Shown in pieces: positions 1 to 6,757 of a stretch of DNA of 43,129 nucleotides; positions within the stretch are counted from its first letter, which is position 1; each line of letters starts with the position of its first letter. Both the position numbers and the translations under genes were made by a program. The notes beneath the pieces are model-generated. The model saw only the letters and a list, made by a program, of their open reading frames with translations. It had not been told where the DNA came from and ran no database searches. Source of the stretch: Spirochaetota bacterium (GTDB lineage Bacteria > Spirochaetota > Spirochaetia > SZUA-6); assembly GCA_013151965.1 (NCBI GenBank), contig JAADHF010000079.1, positions 1-43,129 on the forward strand. Reading direction: 5' to 3'.

Positions 1-38
1 ATATATGGGGCAGAGACAGAGCAAAAACACGTGCCAAC

Positions 39-53
39 CCGGCCTTTGGCCGG
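39..53. repeat. small perfect hairpin at window edge
   Basis: CCGGCC-TTT-GGCCGG, a six-base stem with a three-base loop, with flanking GTG/CAC that could extend it across a bulge. It has no T-tract, so it is not a convincing intrinsic terminator. It lies upstream of the toxin-antitoxin promoter. Function unknown. Confidence 0.4.
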
Positions 54-103
54 ACACATCGGCAGCTCATCCTTGTAGTTAGCTTTCTTTAAATAATAAA
101 AAC

Positions 104-132
104 TTGCCATTAGAATAACATTGTTTTATAAT
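104..132 (+). promoter_or_regulatory. sigma70-type promoter of the toxin-antitoxin pair
   Basis: TTGCCA (104-109), 17-base spacer, TATAAT (127-132). Predicted start of transcription near 139, giving a ~25-base leader with AAGGAG at 155-160 before the ATG at 164. AbrB-type antitoxins commonly autoregulate such promoters; no clear operator palindrome was identified by eye. Confidence 0.7.
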
Positions 133-163
133 CTTACCAGTAAGAATTAATAATAAGGAGAAA

Positions 164-430
164 ATGATGGACGATATTGCTACAACAAAATTGTCATCAA
201 AAGGGCAAGTTGTAATTCCTGAAAATATAAGGAAAAAACTAAAGTTAAAACCTGGAACTCGGTTTATCGTGATTGGAGAAAATGATGTTATAATTTTAAA
301 AAATATATATCGTCCGATAATGGATGAGTTTGAAGAGCTTATTTTCAAAGCCCGTAAATCTGCCAAGGAATCTGGACTTAAAAGTAAAGATATTAAAGAT
401 GCTATAGCAAAGGTCAGAAATAAGAGGTGA
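164..430 (+). CDS. AbrB/MazE-family antitoxin (SpoVT-AbrB domain)
   Basis: An 88-residue protein whose residues about 7-50 are a swapped-hairpin AbrB DNA-binding domain: the string LSSKGQVVIPENIRKKLKL is the family signature, followed by a PGTRFIV strand. The C-terminal ~40 residues are charged and helical, as expected for the part that wraps and neutralises the toxin. Two ATGs are adjacent (164 and 167); the AAGGAG at 155-160 fits either. The stop codon overlaps the start of the PIN gene (GTGA at 427-430), a translational-coupling arrangement typical of type II toxin-antitoxin modules. Local sequence is more AT-rich than the chromosome around it, consistent with acquisition. Likely represses its own promoter. 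Confidence 0.88.
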   Translation: MMDDIATTKLSSKGQVVIPENIRKKLKLKPGTRFIVIGENDVIILKNIYRPIMDEFEELIFKARKSAKESGLKSKDIKDAIAKVRNKR

Positions 431-831
431 AAATAATTCTTGATACCAATGTGTTAATGTCTGGTATTTTCTTTTCAGGAGTACCTTACCAAATACTAAA
501 AGTGTGGAAAGAGGGAAAAGTAGGTATTGTAATATCAGAAGAAATACTTGATGAATATTACCGTGTTGCTATCGAATTATCACGCAAATATCAAGCAATT
601 AATATTGACGATATTTTGGAATTGTTGATGATTCATACAGAAGCAGTAGATGCTCATGAATTTCTTGTTACAGTTTGCGAAGATATGGATGATAATAAAT
701 TTCTATCATGTGCTCTTGCGAGTGGAAGCAAAATAATTATAAGTGGAGACAAACATTTATTAAAATTATCAGGTTATCAAGATATTGAGATTTTGAAGCC
801 TCGACAGTTTATGGAAAAATACATGAAATGA
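427..831 (+). CDS. PIN-domain toxin (putative RNase, COG1569-like)
   Basis: 134 residues beginning with the PIN signature LDTNVLMSGIF, where the Asp is the first metal ligand. Acidic residues at EEILDEY (about 37-43), at CEDMDDNKFL (about 87-96) and the Asp of SGDKHLL near 109 complete the metal-binding pattern. PIN toxins are Mg-dependent endoribonucleases that cleave specific RNAs; the target here cannot be told from sequence. The start is GTG at 427, overlapping the antitoxin stop by four bases, so the two genes are translationally coupled. Length is normal for the family. The chain looks intact and all key acids are present, so it is probably functional and held in check by the AbrB partner upstream. 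Confidence 0.88.
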   Translation: MKIILDTNVLMSGIFFSGVPYQILKVWKEGKVGIVISEEILDEYYRVAIELSRKYQAINIDDILELLMIHTEAVDAHEFLVTVCEDMDDNKFLSCALASGSKIIISGDKHLLKLSGYQDIEILKPRQFMEKYMK

Positions 832-957
832 AAGAGAAAGCAACCATTTGGAGTAGATTTCACGATATTTTTCTTCGAGTTTTAGATTTAATTGCAAAGA
901 AAGTACAGTGGGTATAGAGTAATTGTGAAACTACTCAAATATATCGTTATCCATAAT

Positions 958-985
958 CAGCTGAGAGGAGTGCGCCTCTCAGCTG
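958..985. repeat. perfect inverted repeat, 11-base stem
   Basis: CAGCTGAGAGG, six-base loop AGTGCG, CCTCTCAGCTG. The stem is perfect but is followed by mixed sequence rather than a T-run, so it is not a standard intrinsic terminator. It sits in the 215-base gap between the PIN toxin and the next (broken) gene. It could be an end of a mobile element, a transcription-attenuating hairpin or an operator. No gene is seen in 832-1046. Confidence 0.6.
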
Positions 986-1046
986 AGTGCAACTATTGAT
1001 TGCAGCGATGACACGATATCCTTTTCAATTGAGAGGTGATCTTTAA

Positions 1047-1579
1047 ATGGATGACCTAGAACTTGCGCTCGATAGAATGAAGGCCATGCAGGACCAGATG
1101 CAAAAGCAGCAAGGCCTTGGCAGGCCCATTATCTCTGCCTTTTTCCAAGGTTACCGCTTTATCTCCGTAGCATCCAGGCTATTCTATTCTAAGGAGTGGG
1201 AAACTTTTCATGACTTCTTGTTCTACTACATTCAGCATCTTTTTACGGAGCAATGGTTTGAGAAGGAGAACAAGAATACCGGTAAAAGCAGGCACCCAAT
1301 TCTCGTTTGGTTTGACGCCCTCAGGCAGTTTCAGAAAAGGAATGAAAGGTCCGATGCAAAGATCCAATCGGCGCTAATGACTGGCGCAGGTGCAGCATAT
1401 TTGGGCCTTTCGTACAACCTGTACCTTATCGCGCACAATGCTAGTTTGCAGGAGCGCCTTATTCGGCCGTTTACGCAACGTGGAACAGTTCTACGGCGTA
1501 AATTATGAAACCTATGTTGCGGCGGCCTTCATTAAGGCCGGGTTCAAGCTTGAGATTGAAGATGAGGCACAGGGAGAGA
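1047..1579 (+). pseudogene. frameshifted and truncated hypothetical gene
   Basis: The first frame (from ATG 1047, after a GAGAGGTGA ribosome site) encodes about 140 residues beginning MDDLELALDRMKAMQ and running to SLQERLI. At about 1461-1470 the sense frame shifts: the next frame continues with RLRNVEQFYGVNYETYVAAA and FIKAGFKLEIEDE. This RLRN..QF.G..YE..VAA...AGF...EDE pattern is one I recognise from a family of bacterial hypothetical proteins, so the two halves belong to one gene. A one-base insertion (or two-base loss) explains the break. The homology then stops near 1579, exactly where the IS-like repeat begins, so the C-terminus was lost to an insertion or rearrangement. Function of the family is not known to me. 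Confidence 0.75.
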
Positions 1580-1583
1580 CCCC

Positions 1584-1633
1584 CCTGTGTCAGGATAAAT
1601 GTCGCGTGTAGGAGCAGCAAGGCAGTGGGGGGT
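1584..1633 (+). repeat. IS-like direct repeat, copy 1
   Basis: About 50 bases starting CCTGTGTCAGGATAAATGTC match, with scattered substitutions, a second copy at 3072-3121 in the same orientation (CCTGTATCAGGATAGGTGTC). Copy 1 starts where the pseudogene's homology ends and lies about 45 bases upstream of a transposase fragment, so it looks like the leader or end region of an insertion sequence. Confidence 0.65.
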
Positions 1634-1645
1634 TTCCCCCACTGC
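1622..1645. repeat. strong hairpin in the IS leader
   Basis: GCAGTGGGGG-GTTT-CCCCCACTGC, a perfect ten-base stem. It lies between IS-like repeat copy 1 and the transposase fragment. Such stems upstream of transposase genes often block read-through transcription into the element; here it may do the same or act as a terminator for the broken gene upstream. In copy 2 (about 3108-3124) the stem has decayed. Confidence 0.6.
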
Positions 1646-1677
1646 GCGAAAATCGGAGGTATATAGGGGTTTTTATA

Positions 1678-1809
1678 ATGAGAGGTAACTTTAGCGAAAG
1701 TTTCAAAGAAGTGATGGTTAAAAAGATGAGTGGTCCGGATGCCGGGAATGCGGCAGCATTAGCCGGAGAAGTGGGTATATCACAAAGCACCCTCTCGCGA
1801 AGGCTTTAG
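1678..1809 (+). pseudogene. transposase N-terminal fragment
   Basis: ATG at 1678 opens a 43-codon frame too short to be a working protein: a basic N-terminus (SFKEVMVKKM), then GPDAGNAAALAGEVGISQ and STLSRRL before a TAG. The EVGISQSTLSR segment is the recognition helix of the helix-turn-helix found in IS3-like OrfA and related spirochaetal transposases, which normally continues with WLREA or similar and a long catalytic part. A ribosome site, CGGAGG, lies at 1654-1659. No catalytic domain follows in any frame, so this is an eroded IS remnant associated with the repeats at 1584 and 3072. Confidence 0.7.
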
Positions 1810-2118
1810 AGAATATGGTAGATTATAAAGGACTCATACTTCAATATCTTAAAATCCAAGAAATTAAAGATTGAAAAAACGTTATTTTCATTTTTTCAAA
1901 GATGTGCAAATTTTGACGCTTACGTAAGGGCAGCGGAAAGTTTTTGATTTTCACAAAACCTGTTCTAAAAACATAATTAGCAGGATATTTTCTTATAGAA
2001 ATATGCTTTTATCAATTTTGACATTATGCGAACAGGAAAACAGAAGCTTTTGTTTAAGGAATTAAAGCTATAGATCAGACCATGTTGACAAGCTTTTAGA
2101 AACTATTACTATAATATA
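1810..2118. other. AT-rich intergenic stretch, no gene seen
   Basis: About 309 bases between the transposase fragment and the APH gene. No frame in it resembles a protein. It is rich in A/T runs and contains the putative APH promoter at its right end. It may be leftover IS sequence that has decayed beyond recognition. Confidence 0.6.
2085..2112 (+). promoter_or_regulatory. promoter giving a predicted leaderless mRNA
   Basis: TTGACA (2085-2090), 16-base spacer, TACTAT (2107-2112), then exactly six bases to the ATG at 2119, which would be +1. A TATAAT also occurs at 2110-2115 with a 19-base spacer. There is no Shine-Dalgarno sequence before the ATG. Confidence 0.6.
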
Positions 2119-3039
2119 ATGGATGCACAGGTTATCTGCACAAAAATCTTTAAAAACGCCTTTACTATTTCCAGAATCCCAACCGGCAAATTTAACGACT
2201 CCTACTATGTTTTTTCCGGAAAAAAAGAATATGTACTAAGAATAGCACCGCCGGATTCGACACCGGTTCTCTTTTATGAAAATAAAATGATGAGGAAGGA
2301 ACCCGAAATTCACAGAATCGTACAGGAAAATACAAATATCCCTGTGCCCGAAATCCTGGATTATGATTTTTCCCGCTCTGTTGTAAACAGGGACTGGCTG
2401 TTAATGAAACGCATCCCAGGCAGAGCACTCTCCGAAACATCTTTGAACAGCGTAAAATTAAATAAACTGTTCTTTACACTCGGCAGGCATATAAAAGAGC
2501 TGCATCTTATAACAGGAAATAAATTCGGCTATCCGGAAAGCCCATCGACCGGCCCTATGAAAGAAAACTGGTTCAATGCATTCCGGTCCATGTGGGTAAA
2601 AATCCTCGACGATATACTTAAAACGGGTATCTACACAAAGGCAGACAAAACGGCATTAACGGGACTTCTGGATTATCATTCCGGTGCGTTTCCTGCTCTT
2701 ACAGAATCATCACTTCTGCACATGGATATATGGTCACAAAATATTCTTACAGATACAGCCGGCACAATAACAGGAATTATTGATTGGGACCGCGCCCTCT
2801 GGGGAGACCCTGAAATAGAATATGCTGTGCTTGAATACTGCGGCACATCTCCGGCTGCCTTCCGGGAGGGCTACGGGATACATCCTCCGCGGGACAGTAA
2901 ATATGAAATTCGCAGGATATTCTACATGCTCTATGAACACCAAAAATATATTTTTATACAGTCAAACCGAAGTAAAAACAGACAAATTGCAGAACGGTAT
3001 GCCAGAGAATCACTCATCTTAGCAGAAAGACTTAAGTAG
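2119..3039 (+). CDS. aminoglycoside phosphotransferase (APH)-fold kinase
   Basis: 306 residues with the small-molecule kinase fold. The N-lobe has a glycine-poor loop RIPTGKFNDSYYV (about 19-31) and the strand EYVLRI with its ATP lysine region. The catalytic loop is LLHMDIWSQNIL (about 199-210) with Asp203 as base and Asn208 as a metal ligand, followed by the second metal motif IIDWDRALWGDPEIE (about 220-234). This family phosphorylates hydroxyls on aminoglycosides, choline, homoserine, fructosamines or macrolides; the substrate cannot be assigned, and chromosomal copies like this are usually metabolic or of unknown role rather than proven resistance genes. It has its own promoter and no ribosome-binding site. 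It is bracketed by the two IS-like repeats (1584 and 3072), so it may have been carried in. Confidence 0.85.
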   Translation: MDAQVICTKIFKNAFTISRIPTGKFNDSYYVFSGKKEYVLRIAPPDSTPVLFYENKMMRKEPEIHRIVQENTNIPVPEILDYDFSRSVVNRDWLLMKRIPGRALSETSLNSVKLNKLFFTLGRHIKELHLITGNKFGYPESPSTGPMKENWFNAFRSMWVKILDDILKTGIYTKADKTALTGLLDYHSGAFPALTESSLLHMDIWSQNILTDTAGTITGIIDWDRALWGDPEIEYAVLEYCGTSPAAFREGYGIHPPRDSKYEIRRIFYMLYEHQKYIFIQSNRSKNRQIAERYARESLILAERLK

Positions 3040-3071
3040 ATACCCGGAGTAACATGATAAGGGCAGACATA

Positions 3072-3121
3072 CCTGTATCAGGATAGGTGTCGCCTGTAAC
3101 AGGAACAAAGCGGTGGGGATT
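3072..3121 (+). repeat. IS-like direct repeat, copy 2
   Basis: A diverged second copy of the 1584-1633 sequence: CCTGTATCAGGATAGGTGTC, then CGCCTGTAAC and a GCGGTGGGGA block where copy 1 has the hairpin. It directly precedes the broken nucleotidyltransferase-like gene. The two copies delimit about 1.5 kb holding the transposase fragment and the APH gene. Confidence 0.6.
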
Positions 3122-3149
3122 TTCGGCCGGTATCCTGAACCGCAGCTGT

Positions 3150-3429
3150 TTACAGGTGATATCGCTATCTTTATTAACACATCCGTTGAAAATTCAAAAA
3201 GAGTAGTAAAAAGCCTTAATGAATTCGGCTTTGCAGAATCGATATTATTACTGGTATCGACGCCGTTTCGTGGGATACTGCCTGGAAGAACAAAACGGAA
3301 GGAAAATTAGGAGATGTACCTGTTTATTTTATCAGTAAAGAAGACCTGCTTAGAAATAAAAAGAAATCCGGCAGAAAAAAGGATTTAGCAGATATGGAAG
3401 CTCTTGACCCGGAAGGTTTATCAGGATAA
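3150..3429 (+). pseudogene. nucleotidyltransferase-like gene remnant
   Basis: One frame reads GDIAIFINTSVENSKRVVK then SLNEFGFAE; a second frame, after a break near 3240, reads ITGIDAVSWDTAWKNKTEG, LGDVPVYFISKEDLLRNKK and GRKKDLADMEAL to a TAA at 3427. Together these match the C-terminal part of the nucleotidyltransferase-fold proteins often annotated as hypothetical or AbiEii-like (D.DIW......N......L..FGF...LTGID..SF..A......G.....V.V.S..DL...K...GR.KDL.D...L). The start of the gene and the catalytic GS motif are missing, cut off at IS-like repeat copy 2. It is therefore broken at both its 5' end and internally. Confidence 0.75.
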
Positions 3430-3543
3430 TGGCTTAATCATCCTGTAATATTATACTTTTGCCTGAATCGAGCGGGTTTTCAGATAGCCTGAATTATCTT
3501 TTTGATGTAATATCACCTTATTCAAATATTACGGAGAAGATTT

Positions 3544-4881
3544 ATGGGTATTAAAGCTTTTTCTGATGATTTTTTATGGGGTACCGCAACGGCATCGTAT
3601 CAGATCGAGGGTTCTCCGCTGGCGGACGGTGCGTCTCCTTCGATATGGCATAAATTTTCCCACATTCCAGGTAAAACCAAAAATAACGAGAACGGTGATA
3701 CGGCATGCGACCATTACCACAGATACGAAGAAGACATAGACAACCTGGTAAAGCTCGGTGTTAAAGCGTATAGATTTTCCATCGCATGGCCCAGAATTAT
3801 TCCGGAGCCCGGAACAATAAACCGGAAGGGTATCGATTTTTACAAAAGAATAATAGACAGGTTGTTAAAACACAATATAGAGCCGTTTATAACCCTTTTC
3901 CACTGGGATACACCCCTGTGGCTGGAAAAGCTCGGAGGCTTCCGTAAAAGAGAATCGGTTGACCATTTTCTTTTCTACGGCGAAACACTCTTTAAAGAAT
4001 TCGGTGACAGGGTAAAGCACTGGATTTCCGTAAATGAACCCATGGTCTATACGATAAGCGGTTATGTCATAGGTGATATGGCCCCGGGCTACAAAAGGGA
4101 TTTAAGGGGGTTATTCCATGCAGCACACCACCTCCTTTTAAGCCATTCAAGGTTAGCTGATGCCCTGCACGGTTTTTCAAAAGGCGCAGTTATAGGTATC
4201 GCAGAGGCTCAAGTCTGGGTGCGCCCGTTTAAATCCGGTTCCGAAAGGGACAAAAGAGCGGCGGATCTTATGGATAAGCTTATAAACAGGCTGTACATGG
4301 ACCCGGTAACAACCGGCGGATACCCTGAGAAGCTGCTTGCAAAGGCCGGACGCTATATGCCGGCAGGCTTCGAAAAAGACCTCGAAGGGATGAAGAATAC
4401 CTGCGATTTTATCGGAATCAACTACTACACTTCACAGAGTTACAGGTATTCTCTGTTTACTCCGATGATACATGCAAAGGAGATGCAAACTCCGGGCTGT
4501 AAAAGAAGTGCCATGTGGGAAATATATCCGGATGGCATATACAATCTTTTAAAGAGAGTAAAGGATGAATACAACAACATCCCCTGTTATATAACGGAAA
4601 ACGGTTTTCCCCTTAACGACAAAGGCAGGAGCGACCTGCTCGATGATGCGGAACGCATAGAATATTTAAAAGACCATATCCGAAAGGTAATGCAGGCACA
4701 TAAAGAGGGTGTTAATGTCAAAGGCTACTTTCTCTGGTCGCTCATGGATAACTTCGAATGGAACCACGGGTACGATATGAGATTCGGAATTATCAGGGTG
4801 GATTTTAAGACTCTTAAGAGAAGCTGGAAAAAGAGTGCTTACTGGTATCAAAATATCATTAAAACGGGACTATCCGGCTGA
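3544..4881 (+). CDS. family GH1 beta-glucosidase / 6-phospho-beta-glucosidase-type glycosidase
   Basis: 445 residues, the normal length for a one-domain GH1 TIM barrel. The N-terminal signature FLWGTATASYQIEG (10-23) is intact. The acid/base is Glu165 in WISVNEP and the nucleophile is Glu352 in YITENGF; WDTPLWLEKLGG (121-132) and SLMDNFEW near 405 are further subsite motifs. The enzyme hydrolyses terminal beta-linked glucose or related sugars, probably in the cytoplasm because no signal peptide is present. The NEP/NFEWNHGYDMRFG residues look more like plain beta-glucosidases than phospho-glucosidases. The ATG at 3544 follows GGAGA at 3533-3537. No sugar transporter or regulator is adjacent, so the gene stands alone. 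Confidence 0.93.
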   Translation: MGIKAFSDDFLWGTATASYQIEGSPLADGASPSIWHKFSHIPGKTKNNENGDTACDHYHRYEEDIDNLVKLGVKAYRFSIAWPRIIPEPGTINRKGIDFYKRIIDRLLKHNIEPFITLFHWDTPLWLEKLGGFRKRESVDHFLFYGETLFKEFGDRVKHWISVNEPMVYTISGYVIGDMAPGYKRDLRGLFHAAHHLLLSHSRLADALHGFSKGAVIGIAEAQVWVRPFKSGSERDKRAADLMDKLINRLYMDPVTTGGYPEKLLAKAGRYMPAGFEKDLEGMKNTCDFIGINYYTSQSYRYSLFTPMIHAKEMQTPGCKRSAMWEIYPDGIYNLLKRVKDEYNNIPCYITENGFPLNDKGRSDLLDDAERIEYLKDHIRKVMQAHKEGVNVKGYFLWSLMDNFEWNHGYDMRFGIIRVDFKTLKRSWKKSAYWYQNIIKTGLSG

Positions 4882-4907
4882 ATAAATTATATACTCTACC
4901 GGTCCGT

Positions 4908-5879
4908 TTATATTACGTTGTTCTTTACTGCTTCGGCGGGTAAAAATTCGGCAGCAGGTTCTTCGGAAAAGTTTAGTACCTGTTCCGGCAGGAGTTTATC
5001 AATAAAGTAACCCGCAAATCTCATACGGTACATTCCGTTTGCACAATGTTCATCAGTGGAAAAGATTACCTTCATATCTCTCCGTTTAATCTCATCCAGA
5101 AGAAGAAGGTTCCCTTTAAAATAGTTAGGAAACATATTCAGTTCTACAGCTTTTCCATACTGCTGCACAATATCCGCTATGTCGCCGGTAAATTCGCCGT
5201 AAATATCAGAGTCCAAAGCAAAAAACGGATGGGTAAGCGCAATAACTTTTTCATCCGACATTGCCTTTTCGATCCGTTTAAGAACCGTATCGACCGGATG
5301 ATCGTAAAGCCTGTGAAGACTTGCCAATGCAAAGGATATATTATCTCTGATATCATCGGGAATATCCGGAGAACCATCTTCCGTGATATTCGCCTCTATG
5401 GAATGATAAACCCTGATTCCTATTTCCTCCGAAAGTTCACGGGCAGTCTCTGTCTGCCTGATAAATTCTTCCGATGACATCGTGTATAAACGGTTATCCG
5501 GATTCAGCGCATGGTCTGTAAGGGCTATCCATGAATACCCCAATGCCTTTGCTCTTCTCAGTATTGTTTCCATTGTATCCATACCATCCGAAAACTCGGT
5601 ATGAGTATGAAAATCCCCCCTTATCCCCCTATGGATTGCAGGATAATCTTTCCATATCCGGAGTATTCTTTCGGCAAGCCCATCATCATCCAGTACTTTG
5701 ATATAATTCCGCAGCACCTCCAGGGACATATGTATTTTTCTATAAGCCCTTTTATCCCTCTTATAAAAGTCCGCTGTATGACCTCTGCCGTTTCTAACGT
5801 AATAATCGATGGCATATTCGATAAATTCATTGTCCACTCCCGAAATATTAAAAAAATCATACAGTTTGTCTTTTCTCAT
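4908..5879 (-). CDS. PHP-domain phosphoesterase, PolX-like
   Basis: 323 residues. After about 85 helical N-terminal residues comes a PHP metallophosphoesterase domain: GDFHTHTEFSDG (88-99, with the paired metal histidines 91 and 93), ALTDHA (119-124), the Glu of HSIEANI, THPFF and the final STDEH. The closest family resemblance by eye is to the PHP domain at the C-terminus of bacterial X-family DNA polymerases and to histidinol-phosphatase-like proteins, but no polymerase core is present. Expected activity is hydrolysis of a phosphomonoester or nuclease-type chemistry with a two- or three-metal centre. Start ATG follows GAGGATAGAAG. Convergent with the GH1 gene, 26 bases apart; divergent from the histidine phosphatase. 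Confidence 0.88.
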   Translation of the reverse strand: MRKDKLYDFFNISGVDNEFIEYAIDYYVRNGRGHTADFYKRDKRAYRKIHMSLEVLRNYIKVLDDDGLAERILRIWKDYPAIHRGIRGDFHTHTEFSDGMDTMETILRRAKALGYSWIALTDHALNPDNRLYTMSSEEFIRQTETARELSEEIGIRVYHSIEANITEDGSPDIPDDIRDNISFALASLHRLYDHPVDTVLKRIEKAMSDEKVIALTHPFFALDSDIYGEFTGDIADIVQQYGKAVELNMFPNYFKGNLLLLDEIKRRDMKVIFSTDEHCANGMYRMRFAGYFIDKLLPEQVLNFSEEPAAEFLPAEAVKNNVI

Positions 5880-5897
5880 ACTCTTCTATCCTCTGGT

Positions 5898-5927
5898 TCT
5901 ATAGCCCTGTTCCGGAATATAGTGTAA
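5898..5927 (-). promoter_or_regulatory. weak candidate promoter of the PHP gene
   Basis: On the minus strand: TTACAC (5922-5927), 18-base spacer, TATAGA (5898-5903), about 19 bases before the ATG. The -35 is poor. Confidence 0.3.
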
Positions 5928-5963
5928 TATTTAACAGCAATACGTTTATTCTAACCAAATATA

Positions 5964-6728
5964 ATGAAAGAACATGAAATGGTAAACTTTAAACAGTTAA
6001 AAGGTTCAGGTAATTTTTACTTCATAAGGCACGGCCAGAGTACCGCCAATATAAAAAAGATAATACAGGGCCGCTTAAACTGCCCGCTTTCAGATGCCGG
6101 GGAAAAACAGGCAAAGCAAACCGGAACATGGCTCAAAGATAAAAAGATCGACACCATTCTTACATCACCTCTGGACAGGGCGAAGACAACCGCAGAATTG
6201 ATAGCTGCAGAAACGGGCTCCTGTGCGGCAGAGGTTGTTCCCAACCTTATAGAACTCGATACCGGAGTGTTCAGCGGATATTCCCTTAAGGAAGCCGCAG
6301 AAAAATTTCCTGAGGATTACATGAATTTTCATCAGTACAGCTGGGAAGGTGTCCGCAAAGCGGAAAGAAAAAAACATATCTACAACAGGGCCGTAAAACA
6401 CTGGGAATACCTGTTTTTACTTTTCAATTCAGGAAAACGAAACATTGTAAGCGTAAGCCATGCAGGGCTGATACAGTGGCTTATCAAAGCATCCTTCGGA
6501 CACAGGGAATGGTTTCCCCTCTTCCCCATGACAAACTGCGGTGTTTCCCAGTTTGCAGTGCGGAACATACCTGTAGAAACATTAAAAGAAACCGCTTTCC
6601 CTAATAAAAGCACGGGTGCCTCCGGCCGGACGGATATTAACGTCTTATCCTCTTCGGAAAATACGGAATACACATACCGGTGCGAGTGGAAACTGATAAA
6701 CTATCATGCTGATCAGGCCTTAAAGTAA
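5964..6728 (+). CDS. histidine phosphatase (phosphoglycerate-mutase superfamily)
   Basis: 254 residues if started at ATG 5964; an in-frame ATG at 5979 would give 249. The catalytic motif FIRHGQSTAN (20-29) carries the phospho-accepting His23, followed by QGRLNCPLSDAGEKQA, which is typical. The arginine/lysine pair LTSPLDRAKTTAEL and the second histidine in VSVSHAGL complete the active site. Probable role: cytoplasmic phosphomonoesterase on a sugar phosphate or similar. The last ~50 residues beyond the catalytic core are unusual in length and poorly conserved. No Shine-Dalgarno precedes either ATG; TATAAT overlaps the first ATG (5960-5965), so transcription could begin near 5972 and the second ATG may be the real start. 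Confidence 0.85.
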   Translation: MKEHEMVNFKQLKGSGNFYFIRHGQSTANIKKIIQGRLNCPLSDAGEKQAKQTGTWLKDKKIDTILTSPLDRAKTTAELIAAETGSCAAEVVPNLIELDTGVFSGYSLKEAAEKFPEDYMNFHQYSWEGVRKAERKKHIYNRAVKHWEYLFLLFNSGKRNIVSVSHAGLIQWLIKASFGHREWFPLFPMTNCGVSQFAVRNIPVETLKETAFPNKSTGASGRTDINVLSSSENTEYTYRCEWKLINYHADQALK

Positions 6729-6757
6729 TATAGTTGTTACAGGATTACAGAAACCAT

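Noticed and set aside
31..84. Possible integron attC site (GCCAAC ... GTTAGC around a hairpin) before the toxin-antitoxin genes
   Set aside because: The hairpin is near one end only and the R boxes deviate from RYYYAAC/GTTRRRY; the symmetrical folded structure of an attC is missing.
958..985. Inverted repeat as intrinsic terminator of the toxin operon
   Set aside because: No T-tract follows the stem on either strand.
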